From a virus: DNA of 33,216 bases. The position numbers and the translations under genes are program-made. The first letter of the stretch is position 1. Each line of letters starts with the position of its first letter. Of the stretch, positions 21,504-28,460 are shown in pieces. The stretch lies in IMG/VR virus record IMGVR_UViG_3300009788_000227, positions 1 through 33,216 of that record; one strand, 5' to 3'. The notes under the pieces were generated by a model that saw nothing but the letters and a program-made list of their open reading frames with translations, had not been told where the DNA came from and did not search any database.

Positions 21504-22055
21504 TTAGGTTTCATTATTTCTAGTCTCCTGTAATCGATAAAACACCTTTAAAAATTTTGCTTTTGCTTTTTTTGGGGAGTAAAATTTGAAACTCATATTT
21601 TCATATGGCTTTATCTTGTCCATATACTTACCCCATAGAACCCTGTTTTTGAAAACAGCATCACGCTCTGTAGCCAACATCCTTAAATCAACATCCTTAA
21701 TTTCTTCTCGGTATTGTGAGCTTAAATTAAATTTCTGCATAATCACTTCGTTTAATCTAATTTCAATTCTTTTATATTCGGGCAAGATAGATTTCAAGGG
21801 AGATGTGATGTCGTGAATGTACGCCTCTGTAGCATCATGCATGAGCGCTTCGAACTCAATATCTCTATTTTGTATGGCCACGGCAACATTAACACTATGT
21901 TCTGCCACCGAATAGTATTCACTACATTGTCCAGCGAATCTACAAGTGTGTGCTAGTCCATGTGCGATATCTTCAATGTCAATATCGTCTACACTTGGGT
22001 TTTGTAGATATACTTTCTTACCTGTATAAGTTTGCATAAAAATCATATCAATCAT
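21504..22055 (-). CDS. HD-domain phosphohydrolase (YfbR-like)
   Basis: A 183-aa HD-fold metal hydrolase. The N-terminus MQTYTGKKVYLQNPSVDDID leads to the first His in IAHGLAHTCRFAGQ. EYYSVAEHSVNVA follows, then the metal-binding HD pair in EALMHDATEAYIHDI and a later DVDLRMLATERDAV helix. Phage proteins of this layout resemble YfbR-like 5'-nucleotidases that act on dNMPs, so a role in nucleotide pools is likely. The start overlaps the coiled-coil gene by eight bases. ATGs at 22046 and 22037 are alternatives. Confidence 0.8.
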   Translation of the reverse strand: MIDMIFMQTYTGKKVYLQNPSVDDIDIEDIAHGLAHTCRFAGQCSEYYSVAEHSVNVAVAIQNRDIEFEALMHDATEAYIHDITSPLKSILPEYKRIEIRLNEVIMQKFNLSSQYREEIKDVDLRMLATERDAVFKNRVLWGKYMDKIKPYENMSFKFYSPKKAKAKFLKVFYRLQETRNNET

Positions 22056-22467
22056 CTCCGTTCGTTTTTAGGGCTTGTTGGGCTAGTTTTAATTCTGACT
22101 TTAGAGAATTAAGCAAGCTGATAACGCCTTTGCTTACAATTTCATCATCACCTATAATATGTGGTTCATATTTATCACAAAACCTTTGGACTAAATTATC
22201 TACAGAGTCTACTAAAGCCCGATACTTGGCGTTTTGTTCTTCAAGATCATCGCATTCTTTTTGCTGGTCTTGATACACATCAACCATAGCCTCTAAGGTT
22301 TTAATTTGTTCATTTTCATCATACAACTTCTTTGCAGTTTCCGCTAAATTTTGATACCTCTTTACTTCTTCTTCCAAAGCCGCTTTTTCTGATTCTAATT
22401 CCTTATTCTCATGTTCTAATTGATGGATCTGGCCTAACAAATAATCTCTTTCGGTTTCTTCACTCAT
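22048..22467 (-). CDS. Coiled-coil protein, unknown
   Basis: A 139-aa protein. Residues 5-85 are an almost unbroken heptad-type coiled coil (LLGQIHQLEHENKELESEKA ...). A helical C-terminus follows (KGVISLLNSLKSELKLAQQA). No catalytic motif is visible. It overlaps the next two genes by eight bases on each side and would be made in step with the HD hydrolase. It resembles the coiled-coil part of the 250-aa DUF3850-like protein in style only. Confidence 0.55.
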   Translation of the reverse strand: MSEETERDYLLGQIHQLEHENKELESEKAALEEEVKRYQNLAETAKKLYDENEQIKTLEAMVDVYQDQQKECDDLEEQNAKYRALVDSVDNLVQRFCDKYEPHIIGDDEIVSKGVISLLNSLKSELKLAQQALKTNGDD

Positions 22468-22897
22468 TTTCCAAAACCTCCAAAGCGGCTAGGGTTATCT
22501 GTTCGGGTGAAGCCGTTAAGCATAAATGCATCTCACCCGTATTTAATTGGTCATATAAAATTGCCTGATATAACTTCTTGAGTAAACCTCTCTTATTACA
22601 CTCATCCACCAACAGCCAAGCCCAATCTCTTGAGGTGGTGAATTTGAGTAGATCTGCTCTAAACCAAGCACCAATTTCTTTTTTCCAAGTTAATTGATCG
22701 TTGACCAAATTAATGACAGCTTTATTTATTTTAACTTTACAACAACTTGGATATTTTTCACAGTGGTAGTATTCACACCCTAGCACCTTTACAGCGCGAA
22801 TATTAATTTCTTGATCAGATACTTTATCACCCAACTTTCCCATTTCTTCCTCCGTCATATAAGTTTGGCGATCACTCGCTGCTAGATTTCCGTCCAT
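22460..22897 (-). CDS. Second phage ABA-sandwich-like protein with Cys cluster
   Basis: A 145-aa protein. VSDQEINIRAVKVLG at the start, KFTTSRDWAWLLVDECNKRG in the middle and SPEQITLAALEVLENE at the end follow the same ABA-sandwich pattern as the 18679-19008 gene. It has an inserted Cys/His group (CEYYHCEKYPSCC) that may bind metal. The two proteins are therefore probably distant paralogues in one operon. Function is unknown. Confidence 0.55.
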   Translation of the reverse strand: MDGNLAASDRQTYMTEEEMGKLGDKVSDQEINIRAVKVLGCEYYHCEKYPSCCKVKINKAVINLVNDQLTWKKEIGAWFRADLLKFTTSRDWAWLLVDECNKRGLLKKLYQAILYDQLNTGEMHLCLTASPEQITLAALEVLENE

Positions 22898-22899
22898 TA

Positions 22900-23322
22900 T
22901 TATTTCCCCAATTCCTTCAAAGCCTCATCAATCAAAACGTGTGTAAAATAACCACAGTCATTTTCCTTTTTAGCCTTTTTTAATTTGGTCTTGGCCGTTT
23001 TGATTTTTTGCTTCAACTCATCAGTCGTCAATTCTTCGGCTTCGTCTTTACAAGTGCAATCGGGATTCATCGGATCAGATAAATCAGTATAGTCATGTAA
23101 TGCACAAAATCTTTGGTGATTATTGGCTTCGTCTGATTGGTTATTGTTCAACATGTTTTTAATGTTATCGGGCAGTTTTTCAAATTCTGCTTTAACCTGT
23201 GGCAACAATTCAGCGGCTTCTTTTTTGATGTGTTCAGGGATCTCGACATTAGGGTCTAAGACCTCACTAGCCTCATCGTCGTGTTGCTCATAATCAGCAA
23301 GACTAAAATCAGGTTCACTCAT
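22900..23322 (-). CDS. Acidic protein of unknown function
   Basis: A 140-aa protein from the second of two adjacent ATGs, with GAGG six bases upstream. The first half is acidic and helical (VEIPEHIKKEAAELLPQVKA). A central C-x2-H/C-x-C group (CALHDY, CTCKDE) may bind metal, and the C-terminus is a Lys-rich helix pair. It overlaps the upstream gene by eight bases. No family is recognised. Confidence 0.55.
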   Translation of the reverse strand: MSEPDFSLADYEQHDDEASEVLDPNVEIPEHIKKEAAELLPQVKAEFEKLPDNIKNMLNNNQSDEANNHQRFCALHDYTDLSDPMNPDCTCKDEAEELTTDELKQKIKTAKTKLKKAKKENDCGYFTHVLIDEALKELGK

Positions 23323-23527
23323 CATTTACCTCGCTTTCTTTTTCGGGGGCTGTTCGGATTTTATCTATATACAACTTTAATTCTTTTAAAGTTTTAAAAT
23401 GAGAACCCTCTGCTTTGTGTGCTTTGTCAAAAATAAACCACCAACGCTCTTTTATGGTAGAGTAGGTACAGACATCACAAATCCTCATTTTTCTATAGTT
23501 TACCCCTTTGTACATACCTACACTCAT
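23315..23527 (-). CDS. 70-aa protein with CxxC motif
   Basis: Start ATG 23527 overlaps the upstream stop (ATGA), giving MSVGMYKGVNYRKMRICDVC. It has one CDVC pair and a WWFIFDKAHKAEGSHFKTLK segment that looks like a strand-helix unit. Function is unknown. Confidence 0.55.
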   Translation of the reverse strand: MSVGMYKGVNYRKMRICDVCTYSTIKERWWFIFDKAHKAEGSHFKTLKELKLYIDKIRTAPEKESEVNDE

Positions 23528-23712
23528 AATCCTAAAACCTTCATCACCTGATCCCGATCCCATAAGCTAGTTCGAGCGTCTACAGGGTACTTTGATATTC
23601 CGTGACGCTCTAACCACTTCTTAGCGGCCATGGTTGTGTTGATGCTGTCAACGGCCTGTATGACTTCTTCGGTTGTCATTGTTTCTTTGTAGAGTTTTGG
23701 GTGTTTTTTCAT
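23524..23712 (-). CDS. Small possible winged-helix/excisionase-like protein
   Basis: A 62-aa protein (MTTEEVIQAVDSINTTMAAK ... RTSLWDRDQVMKVLGL). The pattern helix, AAKKWLERHGI helix, short wing YPVDARTSLWDRDQV and final helix resembles small MerR/Xis-like winged helix proteins. The match is loose. If correct it could be a transcription or directionality factor. It overlaps both neighbours (TAATG and ATGA). Confidence 0.45.
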   Translation of the reverse strand: MKKHPKLYKETMTTEEVIQAVDSINTTMAAKKWLERHGISKYPVDARTSLWDRDQVMKVLGL

Positions 23713-24095
23713 TAATTTACGCCTTGATTACGGTAGTCTGTCTGCATCGAATCGTGGAATTCCTCTATAGTTAAGAGGGCGTCAAGGAATAAGCCGACAT
23801 TGTCTAAGTCTATAAATATTGCCGATCCAACAATGCTAGGGTGTCGTATGAGTAGATGTGATCCGCCTCGCTTAACGTGGAACGTAGGTAATCTCCTGCC
23901 AAATTTAGCGTTAAAGAAGGGTGTGCAGTCACCTTTTTTAATTTTAAGTATAGCCTCAATAGTTTCAGCAATGGTATCCCCATAAATGTGAAAATGATTA
24001 TTACTTTTACTTTGATTTACTTCGATACAGTAGGGAATGGAGCGTACAATAATATCACCAAAAGCAGGTGGGCCGTTTTTAATTACAATTTTCAT
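23712..24095 (-). CDS. 127-aa protein of unknown function
   Basis: A soluble mixed alpha/beta protein (MKIVIKNGPPAFGDIIVRSI, FHIYGDTIAETIEAILKIKK, IFIDLDNVGLFLDALLTIEE). Its ATG overlaps the upstream stop (ATGA). A GGSHLLIRHPSIVGSAIF segment resembles a small sensor-type sheet but no family can be named. Confidence 0.55.
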   Translation of the reverse strand: MKIVIKNGPPAFGDIIVRSIPYCIEVNQSKSNNHFHIYGDTIAETIEAILKIKKGDCTPFFNAKFGRRLPTFHVKRGGSHLLIRHPSIVGSAIFIDLDNVGLFLDALLTIEEFHDSMQTDYRNQGVN

Positions 24096-24388
24096 TTAGC
24101 AAAAGCTCCCTTCTTTGGCTTGCCTGATGAATCAATAAATTTCTTAACCCAATTTACATAGGCTTTGTCAATGGCTTCCTGTCTGTCAAGTAATCTAACA
24201 AATTGTTTGTAGCCGTTTATAACTATATTCCAACCTGAAAAGTTCTGTTGGTACGTGGTCGGAGAGACGACTATTTTAATTTTCAACACATCAGGAAGGC
24301 CATCATTATCAAAAGGTACGTTAAAAGTTTGCTGGGTTCTTCCTCCCACATTGCCACGTAATAGGTTACTCATATTTTTTTGATTCAT
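24092..24388 (-). CDS. 98-aa protein of unknown function
   Basis: Start ATG 24388 has AAGGA six bases upstream and gives MNQKNMSNLLRGNVGGRTQQ. A beta-rich core follows (PDVLKIKIVVSPTTYQQNFS, GWNIVINGYKQFV), then a helical, Lys-rich end. It may be the first gene of a coupled group, since about 100 bases without a gene lie upstream. No family is recognised. Confidence 0.55.
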   Translation of the reverse strand: MNQKNMSNLLRGNVGGRTQQTFNVPFDNDGLPDVLKIKIVVSPTTYQQNFSGWNIVINGYKQFVRLLDRQEAIDKAYVNWVKKFIDSSGKPKKGAFAK

Positions 24389-24493
24389 CTCGTTTCCTTT
24401 TTCAATCTTCATACTTATAGTATACCTAGATATACTAACAACTCAAGAACTATTTCGGATTATTTTAAAAAAGGGCATGGTTTCAGCGGTGCG

Positions 24494-24655
24494 TTATTGG
24501 GTTTCATTTTGTTTTTCCCTCAATTTCTTCCCTAGACATTTACAATAGTCAAATAAATAGTCGCCCACTCTTTTACACGCCTCTGGACTTTCTAGGTCTT
24601 TCAATGCTTCTAGGCAACTTTTTATTATTCCAATTTCTTTATCAGTATCACTCAT
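24494..24655 (-). CDS. 53-aa helical protein, unknown
   Basis: The reading from ATG 24655 (MSDTDKEIGIIKSCLEALKD...) is preferred because the longer frame overlaps a zinc-ribbon gene in another frame. GAAGGA lies about seven bases before the ATG. It has three spaced cysteines within helices (EACKRVGDYLFDYCKCLGKK). Function is unknown. Confidence 0.5.
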   Translation of the reverse strand: MSDTDKEIGIIKSCLEALKDLESPEACKRVGDYLFDYCKCLGKKLREKQNETQ

Positions 24656-24656
24656 A

Positions 24657-24818
24657 TCAATCTTCCTTCTCGTTCGTTGGGGTATTCCATTTATAGCCAT
24701 GCCCATCACATATTGGGCATTCTTCTTCAAACGAAATTGGTTGGTCTTTATCAAAATCAACATTGAAAATATGTCCACAAGATAGGCATTCATATTTTAC
24801 TTCCAAAACTCCCACCAT
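24657..24818 (-). CDS. 53-aa zinc-ribbon protein
   Basis: This small frame starts at ATG 24818 and encodes a clear two-half zinc ribbon, YECLSCGHIF (residues 9-18) and ECPICDGHGY (33-42), like rubredoxin-fold ribbons. It overlaps the upstream gene by 22 bases and ends one base before the ATG of the next. It is too short for usual gene finders but the CxxC pairs and spacing make it convincing. It probably binds nucleic acid or another protein. Confidence 0.65.
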   Translation of the reverse strand: MVGVLEVKYECLSCGHIFNVDFDKDQPISFEEECPICDGHGYKWNTPTNEKED

Positions 24819-25018
24819 CTCTTAGGCTTCTGTTTGAAGTGTTTGGCTGATGGGCCGCAGACATCTCCCACGGTATCGCCTCTCTCATAACTTGAACGTC
24901 TAACTTTACCGTCAAACCTAGTGCAGTACCCTAAATTTAAATACTCCTCGTCAAAATGTTCACAATCCTTACAAAGCCTCGGCTGTTGTTGGTTATTATC
25001 GGCTTGGGTGGGGGTCAT
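24797..25018 (-). CDS. Small zinc-binding phage protein (CxxCxxF/H type)
   Basis: A 73-aa protein with RLCKDCEHFDEEY, GYCTRFDGKVRR and VCGPSAKHFKQ. This series (CkdC.hf ... yCtr ... CGp.ak.Fe) is a frequent phage small zinc-binding module, and all four cysteines are present. The C-terminus is aromatic (RWWEFWK), a feature that recurs at the end of phage small proteins. It overlaps the upstream gene by four bases. Confidence 0.65.
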   Translation of the reverse strand: MTPTQADNNQQQPRLCKDCEHFDEEYLNLGYCTRFDGKVRRSSYERGDTVGDVCGPSAKHFKQKPKRWWEFWK

Positions 25019-25215
25019 GATTGGGCCTTGTCATTACATTCACATCGATCAACACTAATTTGAAGATCACCGCAACCATCAGATTCGAGAACAAATCCTA
25101 ACTCTTCGCGACATTCATTACATTTAACATAATCAACTTGGACTTTAATGTCGATATCGATTTCTTGTTCTAATTGAACGCTCACATTCTTAGTTACTTC
25201 TACCGTTTCACTCAT
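25015..25215 (-). CDS. 66-aa Cys-rich protein
   Basis: A small protein with a beta-rich start (TKNVSVQLEQEIDIDIKVQV) and a cysteine group CNECREELG ... DRCECND that likely binds one zinc. ATGA junctions join it to both neighbours. Function is unknown. Confidence 0.6.
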   Translation of the reverse strand: MSETVEVTKNVSVQLEQEIDIDIKVQVDYVKCNECREELGFVLESDGCGDLQISVDRCECNDKAQS

Positions 25216-25481
25216 TTCAATTTCTCCGTTCTTTCAGGGGGTTTGGTGCTAGTCTTTCCCGTTGATGTGTACTCGTTAACTTTTGATCTTATTTTCCCTA
25301 GATTCTTATTCAAAACAGCCTCATCATCTGGTTTTAGGGAAGGTGAGCATCCGACACAAGTACCTTTATCAAGCCTGTCGCATATCAATATAAGTGGTCT
25401 TGTCGGCTTAAATATTCTTCCAGTGTTATCGCAAAAAGCTCCGCACCAACCACATCGTAATAGCAACAACATATCACTCAT
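25212..25481 (-). CDS. 89-aa zinc-finger-like protein
   Basis: The N-terminus has CGWCGAFCDN and the middle KGTCVGCSP, forming a treble-clef-like zinc site. The C-terminal half is basic and probably disordered (SKVNEYTSTGKTSTKPPERT). It is the first of three coupled Cys-rich genes. About 120 bases without a gene lie upstream and hold an 8-bp hairpin ACGCCTCC/GGGGGTGT. Confidence 0.6.
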   Translation of the reverse strand: MSDMLLLLRCGWCGAFCDNTGRIFKPTRPLILICDRLDKGTCVGCSPSLKPDDEAVLNKNLGKIRSKVNEYTSTGKTSTKPPERTEKLK

Positions 25482-25601
25482 CCTTTAAACCATCCTAATT
25501 TCTGCCTGTTGTGGCTTCATTTCTCGTTGCCTAAGACACCCCCTAAGAAAGACAGGAGGCGTTTCGGGTATTTAACCCTCTTCAGTTAGGCTAGTAACTG
25601 T

Positions 25602-25868
25602 TTAGCTAGGATTAATATCCTTGCGTTTTGATAGCTTCCCACACGTTGGACAAGGCATCTCTACTTCGTCGAATGGGACAGCATCATATTGATCTTTCAT
25701 AAGATCGATAATGTCCCCAAGTATGGAGGGTGAAGAACTAAATAGAACTTCTAAACATGACTTGAACTTAATAGCCTCATCATGTGTTAGATTCTTACCT
25801 AGAACCTTGTCGTCAACTGACAACTGATACTCTTCACCTTGTAGGTGCTTAATAGATATGTTTTTCAT
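25602..25868 (-). CDS. 88-aa protein with C-terminal CPTC motif
   Basis: The N-terminal half is a strand-helix unit (MKNISIKHLQGEEYQLSVDD, KNLTHDEAIKFKSCLEVLF) and the C-terminus has MPCPTCGKLSKRKD, half of a zinc ribbon. Start ATG 25868 follows an AAAGGA-type ribosome site. No family is recognised. Confidence 0.55.
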   Translation of the reverse strand: MKNISIKHLQGEEYQLSVDDKVLGKNLTHDEAIKFKSCLEVLFSSSPSILGDIIDLMKDQYDAVPFDEVEMPCPTCGKLSKRKDINPS

Positions 25869-25949
25869 ACAATCTATCCTTTCTACTTATGTATCGGATG
25901 GGGCGTTGGGTTTCTTTAGTACCCACTCTCCCTTCTTTCAGGGGGTTTA

Positions 25950-26120
25950 TCACTCTCCACTCCAATCTATAAAAGGCGCAATATCCTCCGCGCTCAATTC
26001 CTTTTCCATCACATTGGTGAAGTAACTTTCAACCTCTTCATGTTCTAGGCCCCATTTCATAACTAAGGCTTTGTATGTTTGGATAATTGATTCCGCGTTA
26101 CTTGGTTTCTTGTCGGTCAT
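25950..26120 (-). CDS. 56-aa acidic protein, unknown
   Basis: ATG 26120 overlaps the upstream stop (ATGA) and has AAAGGA six bases upstream, so the longer in-frame reading from 26153 is rejected. The protein is helical and acidic (MTDKKPSNAESIIQTYKALV ... SAEDIAPFIDWSGE). Function is unknown. Confidence 0.55.
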   Translation of the reverse strand: MTDKKPSNAESIIQTYKALVMKWGLEHEEVESYFTNVMEKELSAEDIAPFIDWSGE

Positions 26121-26398
26121 GATGGTTCCTTTAGTTTTCTTTTGGCAAGCCACTCCTGCCGTTTTAGGTAAGTGGCTTCTTTCCTACAGGGCTTAGGTAT
26201 GTCACAGTACAGTTGTTCAGTCATGCTCTTGATAAAGGTTCCTTTGCACATAAGACAAACACCCTCACCAAAGTTCTGGATTATAGGGTGGTAAGGCCTG
26301 GCTTTAATCTCCATCTGTTTAATCCTAGCTTCCCTATCGGCTTCCCATTGGATTATATTGCCCAATGGATCTCGCTCTAGTATATTATCAGCCTGCAT
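26117..26398 (-). CDS. 93-aa zinc-finger protein, first gene of operon segment
   Basis: The C-terminal half holds VCLMCKGTFIKS, then YCDIPKPCRKEA. This CxxC...C...C layout is that of MYM/treble-clef-like phage fingers. The N-terminus is a charged helix (WEADREARIKQMEIKARPYH). An 11-codon frame (MAITDKELNAG) starts just upstream at about 26425 and ends inside this start region; it could be a leader peptide. A terminator lies upstream, so a new promoter should exist here. Confidence 0.6.
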   Translation of the reverse strand: MQADNILERDPLGNIIQWEADREARIKQMEIKARPYHPIIQNFGEGVCLMCKGTFIKSMTEQLYCDIPKPCRKEATYLKRQEWLAKRKLKEPS

Positions 26399-26456
26399 TT
26401 AATTCTTTATCTGTGATTGCCATTATTGACTTCCCATTTCCTTCTGTGGATAAAAA

Positions 26457-26485
26457 GGCCAATCATTCAATTAAGATGATTGGCC
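26457..26485 (-). terminator. Strong intrinsic terminator (bidirectional)
   Basis: A perfect 10-bp stem, GGCCAATCAT/ATGATTGGCC, with a 9-base loop is followed by TTTTTAT on the minus strand and by TGTTTTAT on the plus strand. It begins 20 bases after the stop of the lipoprotein gene. Confidence 0.9.
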
Positions 26486-26504
26486 TGTTTTATCTTGTGA
26501 TCGT

Positions 26505-26978
26505 TTATTTAGTTCGTTTGTATTTGATCACTCCCGAATCACTCACACTAATAATCTGAAATTTCAATTCTTTATATGAAATGATTTTAGATGTTTTAAT
26601 GTTGTATTCAAATTCTTCAGTTAAACCCGGCTTGACATGCCAGGTATCAGACTTTAAGAAGTATTTATTAGGGCCTTCAAATCGACTAGGTTTGAAATAA
26701 TGCTTTACACGTAAAGATACTGAATCTTTCCTAACAGCAGCAATAGACAATTCAACCCTACCATTTGAACCATGAAATATTTGATCTTTAAGTCTCTCGA
26801 TATAATCAGGTTGACCCTTCATAAATTCGTCGAAGTAAAAAACCTGACCTGTTGAGGACTCTTTTACCTCATTAACTTTCTGAGATTGCATCCTATAATC
26901 GAGCTCTTTGTATTTTTCTCGACTTGATTGACATGCCACTATTAGAGTGACCATTAACGTTAAAATAATTTTTTTCAT
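26505..26978 (-). CDS. Predicted secreted lipoprotein (possible moron)
   Basis: A 157-aa protein with a lipoprotein signal. A basic MKK start and a hydrophobic core (IILTLMVTLIVA) end in the lipobox LIVAC with Cys16. The mature part is a beta-rich domain (GRVELSIAAVRKDSVSLRVK, FEYNIKTSKIISYKELKFQI). AAAGG lies eight bases before ATG. It stands alone, with its own terminator and about 100 free bases upstream, as expected for a gene expressed from a prophage. Superinfection exclusion or host-envelope change is possible but unproven. Confidence 0.7.
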   Translation of the reverse strand: MKKIILTLMVTLIVACQSSREKYKELDYRMQSQKVNEVKESSTGQVFYFDEFMKGQPDYIERLKDQIFHGSNGRVELSIAAVRKDSVSLRVKHYFKPSRFEGPNKYFLKSDTWHVKPGLTEEFEYNIKTSKIISYKELKFQIISVSDSGVIKYKRTK

Positions 26979-27082
26979 ATTATTTACCTTTCAATCTTCT
27001 TATCGTCCATACGAGATAATTCTTTAGGTTAAAAATGTCGCATGCTTATAACTTATGCTTTTCTGCGTATCAGGTGCATATT

Positions 27083-27295
27083 TCATTTCTTATCAACCTG
27101 CATATCCATAACAAATTTTTTATTTTCATATACTAAAATAGCTTCAACGATCTGAGGGACATCCATTAGATCTAAAGGTGAATTATCTGAGTCAGCAGTA
27201 TCAACCAAATAATTAACTAATTCTTTAAAATCATCATAGTGATATGAAAATATATGCTTACCTTTTTGAAATTGTATGTGTCTTACTTTTAACAT
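27083..27295 (-). CDS. 70-aa protein of unknown function
   Basis: A small acidic protein (MLKVRHIQFQKGKHIFSYHY, FKELVNYLVDTADSDNSPLD) with a strand, helix, strand layout. It starts two bases after the stop of the basic 115-aa protein, so the pair is one unit. No family is recognised. Confidence 0.55.
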   Translation of the reverse strand: MLKVRHIQFQKGKHIFSYHYDDFKELVNYLVDTADSDNSPLDLMDVPQIVEAILVYENKKFVMDMQVDKK

Positions 27296-27297
27296 TT

Positions 27298-27645
27298 TTA
27301 GTTGTCGTTTCCTCTATGTGGTAATGTGCGCCATTGCTCATTGCTGAACTTTATAGCTGTTCCAAAGCCACGCCTGTACTTAGAAGCTTCATTCTTAGAA
27401 GATTCAATCCCTGCCTTCTCACAGGCCTTTATAAATGGTTGATAGGTCTTGGCGAATTCTTCAACAGATTTCTTGATGATGAGATCTTTACGCTTACCAA
27501 AACGATTCTTTAGACATTTACCCTTAGAATCATAAACTTCATTGGCACGATTAAAAGCTTCGGTTTGTTCAGACCCATCTAAAAGATCGTAGTCATGAAC
27601 GATTTTCTTGAATCCATGTTTTTTCTTCGTTTTATTAGTCTTCAC
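27298..27645 (-). CDS. Basic protein at the head of the accessory operon
   Basis: A 115-aa, Lys/Arg-rich protein (MKTNKTKKKHGFKKIVHDYD ...) starting at GTG 27645 with AGGGAG five bases upstream. It contains KSVEEFAKTYQPFIKACEKA helices and an RRGFGTAIKFSNEQWRTLPH end that suggest nucleic-acid binding. It is the first gene after a good promoter and a structured leader, a position often held by a regulator. No family is recognised. Confidence 0.6.
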   Translation of the reverse strand: MKTNKTKKKHGFKKIVHDYDLLDGSEQTEAFNRANEVYDSKGKCLKNRFGKRKDLIIKKSVEEFAKTYQPFIKACEKAGIESSKNEASKYRRGFGTAIKFSNEQWRTLPHRGNDN

Positions 27646-27664
27646 AACTGCTCCCTCTAAAGAA

Positions 27665-27719
27665 GGTGCAAAACCATTCCCAAAGCTAGACCAGTAGATA
27701 GGGGGGTAGGAATTGCACC
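27665..27719 (-). promoter_or_regulatory. Structured leader of the accessory operon
   Basis: Within the roughly 115-base leader, GGTGCAA (27719-27713) pairs perfectly with TTGCACC (27671-27665). Part of the enclosed sequence can pair further (TTCC with GGAA). The element lies between the promoter and the first start codon and could control read-through or translation. Confidence 0.4.
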
Positions 27720-27766
27720 CATTTGTTACTTGTTTGTTTTTTTGAGTTTTGGTCTAACTGCTTAAG

Positions 27767-27794
27767 ATTATACGGCAGTTATTTTGAAATGCAA
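27767..27794 (-). promoter_or_regulatory. Predicted sigma70-type promoter
   Basis: TTGCAT (27794-27789), 16 bases, TATAAT (27772-27767) on the minus strand. It lies just after the last fibre-module gene and before the accessory operon, exactly where a new promoter is needed. Confidence 0.7.
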
Positions 27795-27800
27795 ATACTT

Positions 27801-27938
27801 TTAATCACAAACTACGCTGATGGCCACAGTGATCACTGGTTTTACCACTGTAATCTCTACTTCTGAATTGACATTATTGAGAACTTCAACCTCTATTGGG
27901 GCCGGTCCAAGATTGAATGAATAGCCATGAATGCTCAT
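27801..27938 (-). CDS. 45-aa protein ending the fibre module
   Basis: Start ATG 27938 overlaps the upstream stop (TAATG) and opens MSIHGYSFNLGPAPIEVEVL, then a strand-rich tail (VEITVVKPVITVAISVVCD). The junction type matches the rest of the module. It is short enough to be missed by gene finders. It probably belongs with the fibre or baseplate proteins, but its function is unknown. Confidence 0.6.
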   Translation of the reverse strand: MSIHGYSFNLGPAPIEVEVLNNVNSEVEITVVKPVITVAISVVCD

Positions 27939-28450
27939 TATTGGGGAACTTTCTGGAAAAATGCTGAAGATCCAGCCGGATTACCAACAGCATCTTTCAT
28001 ATTAAATAATAACGTATCAGTGCCATTTACAAATGTCAGAGTTAACACAGATGTTCCAGCATTATACTCAGCCTTACCAATAGCCCCAGCAGCGGCCCAT
28101 TCTTGGAACATAGCCAATGTATCGCCAACAATGGCTGTGAAGTGCAAGGGTACGTTTACAGCGTTCCCAGATGTGTCTGTGATAACCCCTAGATATGTAT
28201 CTGGATCTATGCCAGAAGATGGAAATAAGAATTCCCATAAACCAGGGCTGTTTGTTTCATCAATCTCAGTCATTGCTATTTGAACAGGAGAAGCTTGGAA
28301 AGTGCTTCCTGTGCCAGTCCAATATTCTTTATTTGATTGTTTCTGCCAAGTTATTTGAAGAGCAGCATTTGTGATCGGCGCACTGTTTTCATCCCGAGAA
28401 ATTACATTAACTACTACATTGTCATTCCTAGCATATTTTACAGTACTCAT
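27938..28450 (-). CDS. Probable fibre-module beta-sandwich protein
   Basis: A 170-aa protein starting MSTVKYARNDNVVVNVISRD with an Ig-like or carboxypeptidase-regulatory-like run of strands (AALQITWQKQSNKEYWTGTG, PGLWEFLFPSSGIDPDTYLG, GNAVNVPLHFTAIVGDTLAM). A C-terminal part follows with GTSVLTLTFVNGTDTLLFNM and NPAGSSAFF. The last motif recurs at the C-terminus of tail-fibre accessory proteins. It follows the large fibre gene by 10 bases. It is likely part of the adsorption structure. Confidence 0.55.
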   Translation of the reverse strand: MSTVKYARNDNVVVNVISRDENSAPITNAALQITWQKQSNKEYWTGTGSTFQASPVQIAMTEIDETNSPGLWEFLFPSSGIDPDTYLGVITDTSGNAVNVPLHFTAIVGDTLAMFQEWAAAGAIGKAEYNAGTSVLTLTFVNGTDTLLFNMKDAVGNPAGSSAFFQKVPQ

Positions 28451-28460
28451 TATTACCCCT

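Noticed and set aside
24656-24793. N-terminal extension of the 53-aa protein at 24494-24655
   Set aside because: The extension overlaps the clear zinc-ribbon frame 24657-24818, and the ATG at 24655 sits one base after that gene's stop with a ribosome site.
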